A program made the position numbers and the translations under genes. Positions 12,601 to 24,600 of a stretch of 60,000 nucleotides of DNA are shown one piece after another. Within the stretch, counting starts at the first letter, position 1, and each line of letters starts with the position of its first letter. The DNA is from Nematostella vectensis (Eukaryota > Cnidaria > Anthozoa > Actiniaria > Edwardsiidae), in NCBI RefSeq assembly GCF_932526225.1, contig NC_064046.1, positions 7,057,219 to 7,117,218 of the forward strand, given 5' to 3'. The notes beneath the pieces are model-generated. The model worked only from the letters and a program-made list of their open reading frames with translations. It was not told the DNA's origin and did no database searches.

Positions 12601-15600
12601 TGACAAGGTGCTGACAACAGGGTGCTCATGACAAGGTGCTGACAACAGGGTGCTCATGACAAGGTGCTGACAACAGGGTGCTCATGAGAAGGTGCTGACA
12701 ACAGGGTGCTCATGACAAGGTACTGACGAAAGGGTGCTCTGACAAGGTGCTGACAACAGGGTGCTCATGACAAGGTACTGACAACAGGGTGCTGTGACAA
12801 GGTACTGACAACAGGGTGCTCATGACAAGGTGCTGACAACAGGGTACTCATGACAAGGTACTGACAACAGGGTGCTGTGACAAGGTACTGACAACAGGGT
12901 GCTCATGATAAGGTACTGACGACAGGGTGCTCATGACAAGGTGCTGACAACAGGGTGCTGTGACAAGGTACTGACAACAGGGTGCTCATGATAAGGTACT
13001 GACGACAGGGTGCTCATGACAAGGTGCTGACAACAGGGTGCTCATGACAAGGTGCTGACAACAGGGTGCTGTGACAAGGTGCTGACAACAGGGTGCTCTG
13101 ACAAGGTGCTGACAACAGGGTGCTCATGACAAGGTGCTGACAACAGGGTGCTCATGACAAGGTGCTGACAACAGGGTGCTCATGACAAGGTGCTGACAAC
13201 AGGGTGCTCATGACAAGGTGCTGACAACAGGGTGCTCATGACAAGGTGCTGACAACAGGGTGCTGACAACAGGGTGCTCATGAGAAGGTGCTGACAACAG
13301 GGTGCTCATGACAAGGTACTGACAACAGGGTGCTATGACAAGGTGCTGACAACAGGGTGCTCATGACAAGGTGCTGACAACAGGGTGCTCATAACAAGGT
13401 GCTGACAACAGGGTGCTCTGACAAGGTACTGACAACAGGGTGCTCATGATAAGGTACTGACGACAGGGTGCTCATGACAAGGTGCTGACAACAGGGTGTC
13501 TGACAAGGTACTGACAACAGGTTGCTCATGACAAGGTACTGACAACAGGGTGCTCATGACAAGGTACTGACAACAGGGTGCTGTGACAAGGTACTGACAA
13601 CAGGGTGCTCTGACAAGGTACTGGCAACAGGGTGCTCATGACAAGGTGCTGACAACAGGGTGCTGTGAAAAGGTACTGACAACAGGGTGCTCATGACAAG
13701 GTACTGACAACAGGGTGCTGTGACAAGGTACTGACAACAGGGTGCTCATGATAAGGTACTGATGCAGGGTGCTCATGACAAGGTGCTGACAACAGGGTGC
13801 TCATGACAAGGTACTGACAACAGGGTGCTGTGACAAGGTACTGAAAACAGGGTGCTCTGACAAGGTACTGACAACAGGGTGCTGTGACAAGGTGCTGACA
13901 ACAGGGTGCTCATGATAAGGTGCTGACAACAGGGTGCTCATGACAAGGTACTGACAACAGGGTGTTCATGACAAGGTACTGACAACAGGGTGCTCATGAC
14001 AAGGTGCTGACAACAGGGTGCTCATGATAAGGTACTGACAATAGGGTGCTCGTGACAAGGTGCTGACAACAGGGAGCTGTGACAAGGTGCTGACAATAGG
14101 GTGCTCGTGACAAGGTGCTGACAACAGGGTGCTCATGACAAGGTACTTACGACAGGGTGCTCATGACACTGACGACAGGGTGCTCATGACAAGGTGTTGA
14201 CAACAGGGTGCTCATGATAAGGTACTGACAATAGGGTGCTCGTGACAAGGTGCTGACAACAGGGTGCTCATGATAAGGTACTGACAATAGGGTGCTTGTG
14301 ACAAGGTGCTGACAACAGGGTGCTCTGACAAGGTACTGACAATAGGGTGCTGTGACAAGGTACTGACGACAGGGTGCTCATGGCAAGGTACTGACAACAG
14401 GGTGCTCATGACAAGGTACTGACAACAGGGTGCTCATGAAAAGGTGCTGACAACAGGGTGCTGTGACAAGGTGCTGACAACAGGGTGCTCATGAAAAGGT
14501 GCTGACAACAGGGTGCTGTGACAAGGTGCTGACAACAGGGTACTCATGACAAGGTGCTGACAACAGGGTGCTCATGACAAGGTACTGACAACAGGGTGCT
14601 GTGACAAGGTGCTGACAACAGGGTGCTCATGATAAGGTGCTGACAACAGGGTGCTCATGACAAGGTGCTGACAACAGGGTGCTCTGACAAGGTACTGACA
14701 ACAGGGTGCTGTGACAAGGTGCTGACAACAGGGTGCTCATGATAAGGTGCTGACAACCGGGTGCTCATGACAAGGTGCTGACAAAAGGGTGCTGTGACAA
14801 GGTGCTGACAACAGGGTGCTCATTACAAGGCGCTGACAACAGGGTGCTGTGACAAGGTGCTGACAACAGGGTGCTCATGATAAGGTGCTGACAACAGGGT
14901 GCTCATGACAAGGTGCTGACAACAGGGTGCTGTGACAAGGCGCTGACAACAGGGTGCTCATTACAAGGCGCTGACAACAGGGTGCTCATGACAAGGTGCT
15001 GAAAACAGGGTGCTCATGACAAGGTGCTGACAACAGGGTGCTCATGACAAGGTACTGGCAACAGGGTGCTCATGACAAGGTGCTGACAACAGGGTGCTGT
15101 GACAAGGTACTGACAACAGGGTGCTGTGACAAGGCGCTGACAACAGGGTGCTCATTACAAGGCGCTGACAACAGGGTGCTCATGACAAGGTGCTGAAAAC
15201 AGGGTGCTCATGACAAGGTGCTGACAACAGGGTGCTCATGACAAGGTACTGACAACAGGGTGCTCATTACAAAGTACTGACAACAAGGTGCTCATGACAT
15301 ATGCATATACTTGAAACATCAAGCCTTTGTCACTGAGTTACCCATACGTACCTCATCCCCTGTAGCAGGTTTCATGATCTTTTTGCCAGTCAGATCATAG
15401 CCGATGTGCGGATATTCATTGTACCATTCCACCGGGATATTGCCAACTGTATTGCGGGCATCCTACAACAGAAGAACATTGTACTGTAGAAGGTTCCACT
15501 TTCCAATTGCATTTTCCTCCTTTAAGCTTGGTCCTCAGTGGGTTGCAAGAGCAAGGGCAAATGCAAAACAAGTAAGAATAGGCCATTCCAGCTATAAGTT

Positions 15601-18600
15601 TGTGTGCGCATAACCAAAGAAACCTACCTCAACTACCAGAATGTAGTGCACGCTATTTTAAGCTTACATCAAAGAAGCATGCGCTGCATGCCGGTAGTTG
15701 AGGTAGGTTTCCATGGTGATTGCTTATAGCTGGAATGGTCTATTAAAAAGCCCAAGAAAATCAAGCAGTGGCATTATCTTGTTCTTGCTTACAATGGGAA
15801 TAAAAAATTATCATACTCACTTCCTCATCTGAGGTTTCTGTATCATCAACATCTTTTTCTGCTTCTCTCAGCTTGTTATCCTTGATAATATTTGGTGTAT
15901 TGACTTTAGAAGGCTTTTTACCTCTCTCCATATTTTTTTTCTGGTCATCATTTTTGTCATGTTCAATGTTATTTTCTTTGCTATCCTTATTGGCATCATC
16001 ATCATCATCTTCATCAATGTTATCTTCGTCCTCCTCCACATCATCATCGTCCTCTTCACCATGGCTGTCATCCTGAAATAAAGAAATATGCCTTTGCACC
16101 TTCACCTTTCCAAACTTACTGTAAACTGCACATTCAGTAACAATAAAACATCACAAATCCAAGAATAATAATAAGGTACAGTAAACACCTGTGTGGGAAC
16201 CTACCTATTTATGAACCAGGCTATGATACATAAAAATGCATGCTATTATACATAAATATGCAGGCTATGATACATAAATATGCAGGCTATGATACATAAA
16301 TATGCAGGCTATGATACATTATGCATGCTATGATACATAAATATGCATGCTATGATACATAAATATGCATGCTAAGATACATAAATATGCATGCTACAGT
16401 ATGATACATAAATATGCATGCTATTATACATAAATATGCAGGCTATTATACATAAATATGCAGGCTATTATACATAAATATGCATTCTATGATACATAAA
16501 TATGCATGCTATAATACATAAATATGCAGGCTATAATACATAAATATGCAGGCTATGATACATAAATATGCATGCTATGATACATAAATATGCATGCTAT
16601 GATACATAAATATGCAGGCTATGATACATAAATATGCATGCTATGATACATAAATATGCATGCTATGATACATAAATATGCATGCTATGATACATAAATA
16701 TGCAGGCTATTATACATAAATATGCATGCTATGATACATAAATATGCAGGCTATTATACATAAATATGCAGGCTATGATACATTATGCTAAATATGCAGG
16801 CTATTATACATAAATATGTAGGCTATGATACATTATGCATGCTATGAGACATAAATATGCATGCTATGATATATAAATATGCATGCTAAGATACATAAAT
16901 ATGCAGGCTATGATACACAAATATGCATGCTATGATACACAAATATGCAGGCTATGATACATAAACATGCATGCTATGTACATAAATATGCATGCTATGA
17001 TACATAAATATGCATGCTATTATACATACAAATGCAGGCTATGCTACATAAATTTGCATGCTATTATACATAAAAATGCAGGCTATGATACATAAATATG
17101 CATGCTATTTTATGGTCATTGCGCGGGTACCCTGTGGTGTCACCCGCCTGCCCGCCTGCCCGTGGAGTCAGCACAATTTGCAATAACTTAGCAAAACGCC
17201 ACCTCAGTGAAATAATTATACAAGAATATATTTTAGCACTATCCGAGAATGCTACATACTTAATAAAACCCTGAAAGTTGCATCAAAACCTACAATTATT
17301 TAGTTTTTAGTGTTTTTGTATTTACACTCATGGGAACCCTGCGTCTAATTTTTCCCGCGTTTTGCTCTTCTAACTCGCGGCCGACACCGTGGATTGATAA
17401 AGTTTTTGCATTATTTTCGTCGTGGCTAAAGCCAAGAAAGAAATTCGACACATCTTAACACTTTTATATTAAAATGACGTACAAACGATGGATGGAAGGA
17501 CAAAGGATGGGTTTGGAAAAAGAAGGTAAGTAAGACGTCAATTTAAAACCTTCGTCTGAGCTATGAAAAACTCTCATGCTGATATATTTCGATGTTGATG
17601 TTTTATTATAACTAGTTCCTAACTAATAATTCAGCTAGTTTGTTCAAACATTATCCCATGAAAAGGATAGAAAGTGTCGATTGATTGTTGTAATGATTGA
17701 TTGTTGGATTGGTCATTGGATTCGAAAATCTTCGAAGAATATCAAGTGATCGGCATTCTTTCCCCAAACTTATTCTCCCGTGTCTAATACAAGTCTTTGT
17801 CAAATAAATGGCTTCCCAGTGTTCAAAAGGATTGGCTAGCAGTTTTCACACAATCGAAAATCTTCGAATAATATCAAGTGATCGGTATTCCCTCCTCAAA
17901 CAAATTCTCCCGTGTTTAGTACAAGTCTTTGCTTTATCAAATAATGGCTTCCCTACTGTTCAAAAGTCTTCGCTAGCAGTTTTCACACATTCGAAAATCT
18001 TCAAAAAATATCAAGGGATCAGCATTTCTTTCTCAAACTAATTCTCATGTGTTTATTACATGTATTTGTCAAATAAATGGCTTCCGGCTGTTATTAAGTC
18101 TTCGCTAGCAGTTTTCACACATTTCGAAAATCTTTGAAGAATATCAAGCGATCGGCATTCTTTTCCCAAACTAATTCTCCCGTGTTTAATACAAGTTCTT
18201 TGTCAAATAAATGGCTTCCCAGTGTTCAAAAGTATTCGCTAGCAGTTAACGCACATTCCAAAATCTTCGAATAATATCAAGCGGTCGGCATTCCTTCCTC
18301 AAACTAATTCTGTGTTTATTGCATGTCTTTGTCAAATAATGGCTTCCCGTTGTTATTAAGTCTACCCTAGCAGTTTTCACACATTTCGAAAATCTTTGAG
18401 GAAAATCAAGCGATCGGCATTCCCTCCTCAAACTATTTTTCCCGTGTTTAGTACAAGTCTTTGCTTTGTCAAATAAATGTCTTCCAGCTTTTCAAAGTAT
18501 TCGCTAGCTGTTAACACACATTCGACAATCTTCGAAGAATATCAAGCGATCGGCATTCCCTCCTCAAACTAATTCTCCCGTGTTTAGTACAAGTCTCTGC

Positions 18601-21600
18601 TTTGTCAAATAAATGGCTTCCCGCCGTTTAAAAGTATTCGCTAGCAGTTAACACACATTCGAAAATCTTCAAGGAATATCAAGCGATTGGCATTCATTGC
18701 CCAAACTAATTCTCTGTCTAATACAAGTCTTTGTCAAATAAATGGCTTCTCGCTTTTCTAGCTGTTATTAAGCCCTGGATCACACGTTACCATTCGTCAA
18801 ACCGTTTATTTTGAATCTGTTCGCGAACAGTCTATATGTTCGCAAAGTTCGCGAACGTCGTTCGCAAATTTCGCGAACGTTGTTCGCAAATTTCGTAATC
18901 AGCGTTCGCAAATTTTGCGAACATCGTTCGCAAATTTCGCTAACACTGTTAGCGAATTTCGCGAATGTTGTTTGCGAAAGTTTGGCGAACAATGTCCCTA
19001 TGTTCGTGATCGGTATGGTACCTACACAGTTCCCCTGCATATGATTCGTTTTCACAGAAAGATATCTTGAATACCCCAGCTCAACATTTTCATACACCAT
19101 CTCAAAACTCCCATCTCTTCAATTTTCATAGAAAACTAAAAGACAGCTTTTTGTTGGATGCATTTAGTTCGATAGTTTTTCTCTACAGCTTTTCCTAAGA
19201 AAAAGGTCAAAAGACAATTCAACTTCTGGCTCATTAGCCCCTAAAAAACAGACTTCATATATTAATTTTCTGTTCAAGGTTCTATTTTAAAGGTTACTTG
19301 GAATTATTTTTAATTTTAGGTTTACCAATTAGGTTTTGTGCAGCATAACATTTATATCTTTAGTATTTTTCCGTACTTTTTGTCACTGTTCTCCAATTTT
19401 TTTCAGGCGAATCCCAACTCAAGCAAGCTGCCAGCTTTAAAGGCATGATGCTAGGGCAGGATGTATTCATTAATACAGCTAAGTAACAAAAAAGATAGAT
19501 AATAGTTAAAAATGAAAACTTGTTATAAAAAAATGAACCAGGCTAATAAAATAAACTAAAAGTAGTCAGAAACTTTGAAAACTAGTTAGAGTGGTTTATT
19601 TCAATCACCCTTTGACGATGTTGCTGGTACAAAACACTGTCCAAACATTGGCCCTTATTGCAAATGGACTAAATGGGTTTTCTAGTAAAAAAAATAGTTT
19701 CAATTTTAACTAATTAACTGCACAGGGTTTTGTGAGCAATCTACTTTTCAAATAGCTGATATGAATAGGTAACTTTCACGTGACGTCACAGCCATATCCA
19801 ATTACCATGTCCGCCATTACTGTGCCCCTCAGCAGTAAGGAAATGTATGTAAAGTAATGTCATTTCTGTAGTGTTTTCTAATTTTCTCGTCAAAAAGTGA
19901 TTTTTTAGACCCGCAAATGTCAGTACCAGTATTGTCGAAATATGCTACATCACTAGAGGGTAATATAAAGAATCGTTACATCCAGAAAATTGAAAAAATC
20001 GGCATCGATCTAGCTACTATTCCCGATGAAGAACTGAATCCTGAGTGTTTACCGCCAATAGAGCAGTCGGACTTGTTTAGTTTCTTGGTTTTGGAAACAA
20101 GTCATTATACTAACGACCAGTTCAAGAACTATAAAAGTCTTGAAGCATACAACCAAGTGGTTTCTAGGTTTGTAGCGTCCGTGAAGGGAAGAATTGTTTC
20201 TGACAAGTATGTAGTCGTAGCCAAAGTTCGCCATTCTCAACGAATGAATGATCCTCTCGTCGATATCTGGCTCATTACAGGAAAGGATGGAAGAATTTTC
20301 TCCGCTCATTGCCTGGGCTGTAAGGCAGGACTAGCGGAATCGTGTTCACACATTGCCAGTGTCTTATTTTATATCGAATGCTGGACTCGAATCAACGGAA
20401 AGCTGGCTTGTACGCAAGTAAAATGCTCATGGCTCCTTCCAACTTATGTAAGTAATGTGACCTATGCTAGGGCAAAAGAAATCGATTTTTCTTCTGCTAA
20501 AAAGTTAAAAGAAAAACTTGACGATAACATTGAATCTTTTAATGAATATTCTCAATCTCGAACTGTTGGAGACGCAACGAACAAGATCACGACCCCTAGC
20601 GTTTCAGCGGAGGATGTGTCGGAGTTTTACGAAAAGCTGAATCAGTGTGAAACAAAAGCTTCAATATTAAGTTTGATCGACCCATATGCCAATCAATTTA
20701 TTTCAAAAAAGCAGAAACATTCCAGTTTTAACAGATCTTTACGAATCAAGTAATTTAGATCTGAAATACCCCGAACTTTTACGGAAATGTTTAGAAGTTA
20801 AGATAAACATTTCAGACGAAGAGATTGACATCGTCGAACAGGACACGCGCACTCAAGCTAAAAGTCCAGGATTTTTTAGGCATCGTGCTGGCAGAATTGG
20901 AGCCTCTGTCTGTGGTGCTGTGTTCCATGGAAATCTTGCACAGCCTTCTCAAAATCTAATTCAGTCTATCTGCTATCCGCATCTATTCAAAATAAACAAC
21001 AAGGCAACCAAACATGGTTGTAAATACAAGGAACAAGCTATCAAAAGTTATGAACACCACATGAAATCGCTACACACCAACTTTCAAATTAAAAGATGTG
21101 GACTTTTCATAAACAAAGACTTTCCTTTTATACATGCTACACCAGATTTTCTAATATCGTGTGACTGCTGTGGATTGGGCTGCGGGGAAGTTAAATGCCC
21201 CATTTCCGTCACAAATGGTAACTTCAACGAATACAGCCTGAAAGCAAGCTCTTGCATGCCTCGAAAATGTGAATGGAGTATTAAAGTTAAAGAAATCCCA
21301 CAACTATTACTATCAGGTACAGCAGCAGCTATTTACATTGCCTGATCGAAAGTATTGTGACTTTGTTGTTTTTGCCATTGATTCTGATGGGAACTCACAT
21401 GTTTTATGTGATCGAATCAACCCTGACCCATCCCACTCAAGCGGTGTTATGAAAAAGATCGAAACATTTTGGAGAATTTGCATTCTTCCAGAAATGCTTG
21501 GAAGATGGTACACCAGACGGTGTGATCTACCTGAAAGCAAATTCATTGATAATGTCATATGTTTTTGTAGGGGACAGCCTAATGATGACATTGTATCCTG

Positions 21601-24600
21601 TACCAATGCTGACTGTCCATATGGACAATTCCATACTAAATGCCTTTCTTTACATAATGTGAAAATGCCAAAGCAATGGTACTGCCCTCACTGCTGTAAA
21701 CTACCACAGCTCAAAAAACGGGCAAAGGCTAAAGTTGCACCATCTCAGGTAAACCAGGCTGCTATGTTAAAAACTACAATTTGTATCTGTAATGAAAAGG
21801 CAACCATGACTGATAGACTCATTGAGTGCCACAATGTAAACTGCAGCAATGGAAATTTCTTCCATCTGAAATGCTTGGGGTTGAAAAGAATGCCTAACAA
21901 TTCCAAGACAACATGGCTATGTAATATCTGCCGAGGAAAAAAGGGCAACACAATGCCTTGTGATAAACCTACCACTTCTACTTCTACAACACCTATTACA
22001 AATCCTAAATCACCTGCAACAACATCAAACTTATCAGATGATGATGATAATGATAGTGAAGATGAAATAGAAATTACAAAAGTGTCAACTAGTTCTGGTT
22101 CTGTTAACAAGTATGCTATTCTGGCTAATTTAAACAATGCAGATTATGACATCATTAGTGATCCTGCTGGATGGCTTACTAGTGACATTATCCAATATGC
22201 TCAAGTCCTGATAAAAGAAGTTAACCCAGCAATTGAGGGCTTACAACGACCAACTCTTGGAAGAGTCAGAAACTTTGATGTAGTGTCTAGTGAATTTATT
22301 CAGATTCTACACACTGGAAGTGATCACTGGGTCTGTGTTAGCTCACTGGGCTGTCCACCTGGATATGTTCACCTGTATGATAGTTTATATCATGATGTTA
22401 TAAGTCAAGAAATAGAGGAACAAACCAATGACCTCCTAGGTGGAAGTTTGATTAGTTTAGATTTTGTACCCGTCCAGCAACAGAGCAATGGTAGTGACTG
22501 TGGGGTTTTTTCAATTGCATTTGCCACATGTTTAGCTTTTGCTACTAATCCAAGTCACTTTACTTTTGACATTCCCAAAATGCGCTCACACTTATTATCA
22601 TGTCTCAAAGATGAGACAATTAGCATGTTTCCATCCTTCTAATTCTTGATAAATTTTGTAATTAGAGTGCAAACAATGCAGCCATTGAGCTATCCACAAA
22701 ACCTGTCTAGTAATACTAAATAGTGCGATCTGTTGTTTACTATCCTTAATTAGCACTATTCTGCAATATTTAATCCTTTTTATTTTGCAGTTAAATTGTT
22801 TTCAATCTAAATGCAGTAAAAATCACTGAATTTTGTAAATAACAAAACATATTTGCATGTCCATTGGTGTAAAATAATGTGAAATCATTCACAATGATAC
22901 ATAAAATTTACAATAATTTGCCATAGAATTTACCAGAGATATGAATTTAAGCAATATTGTCATGTTTTGAAATAATTTTGCTAAATATTGAAATTATTTT
23001 GTTCCTGTTCTTAATATTATATTGACAATGTGCAAGATGACTTTAGATATATAAATAATATTTGATTCAAAAATTCAACAATCTTGTTGTTGCTTTTTAG
23101 TTTAAAACCAGTCACTATGAGTTTGTTATTTGCCAACTTAGACATGCATTTACATCATAGATTTTTAAATGATTAACACTTGTTTACAAAAAAAACTTTT
23201 TGTTAACATAACATATATCTTTGCTGTTTTAGATCACCTGATAAGCAGCTAAATAATTTTGTCCAATAGCGCGATAACACTTAAACCATGAAATAACTAA
23301 AATATGTCTACTATTAACTATAGAGACAAATAGTAGCAAAATCCTTTGTTTTCTATTGCTTAATTAGTACTATTTGTACTTTTTAGTTAGTCCTTGTTTC
23401 ACAGTTTCAGTGCTATTGCTTTAGTTAGAATGATTTACATTAACCTTTGATATAAAGTATGGTGAGTAGCTGTACAAATAAAAGAACACAAATGGATCTA
23501 AGGTATATTACCTCAGAATGTATTAATAGGTTAATGAAAACCACTCTATTAATAAATATCAATAATTATTTACAATAGCAACAATGTATATGCTGAAAGT
23601 AATCAAGTAGTCCAAAAATGGATTTAGGTATTTTGGCCAGAGGTAAGTGGTTGATCTTTAGTCTAGTACATAATTCTTGCACTCCCCTTGTGAAAATATT
23701 TTCCAGGATCCTGTAAGATTCTATCGGGATCCCAAACAGGATTCTGTCCAGGATTAGGATTTACCAAAGTCTTAGAGTCCCACAGGATCTTGATAGGATG
23801 ATTAAAGATCCAATATCTACTAGGATTCTGGGAAAGATTTCCACCAGGGTATTGTCTTAGAAAACAATAACAATTCATTTAAACTAGCTAATCAAATGGT
23901 ACTATTGATGGGCAAAAATTTACAAGGGCTGAACAAACTCTTAGAATACGGTCTATTGTGGGTACCTGGTTTTCTGTGGGACCGTTCTGGTCACAACTCA
24001 AGAATTTAGTGGGGAGTGTTCCTTCTTATATAGTATATTTCCTTCGTAGTAGACCTATCACTCGCTCCACATGGATCCTCACATTCGCTATGCCTCTTGA
24101 ACGCTCTACATCTACTGGGTGCAGCTGAGCTTTTCCTTTGGTGAATGCAGGAATCACTAGCTTTCCTTGCTTCAAACCAACACTCTCAGAAATTGTAAAT
24201 CCTCTATCTGCCATTATAGTATCTCCTGGTATCAATTTTTCTAGGATTCCACAGTTCTCAGTCAGAAATTTATCTGATGTTCTTCCTCCCCAAGCCTCAG
24301 AAACAAATGAGATAGTGCCTTGGGGTGTGATTCCAATCAAAATCTTAACAGTGTTGTGGTTCTTATATGAAGAAAAGGTCTGAGCTCTGGCCATAAGGTT
24401 TGTTGGTTTCTCAATAAAAACTTCGAAACAATCAATTATTACAGTAACCTTACGACCAAAGGTGTACTGAAAACACATTGGCATAGTTTTCCACAGCTGT
24501 TCCCTTGCAGGCCAATGAATGAAGCAAGACAGCCTCGAGTCCATTGCATGTATCCATGAGGTGAATATCCTTGACACACTTGTTAAGGACACCTCAAAAC

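Noticed and set aside
9397-14409. Open frames of 65-88 codons on the minus strand reading HPVVSTLS
   Set aside because: They are translations of the 26-28 bp minisatellite in a BOP1 intron; the same frames recur at +1,725 and have no other gene features.
5556-17108. CRISPR arrays
   Set aside because: Units are contiguous with no unique spacers, and the window is a eukaryotic genome with introns.
19588-23548. Inverted 10-mers AGAGTGGTTT / AAACCACTCT as ends of a separate element carrying only the YqaJ gene
   Set aside because: Too short and AT-rich to exclude chance; the 22-bp repeat outside both genes is a better pair of ends.
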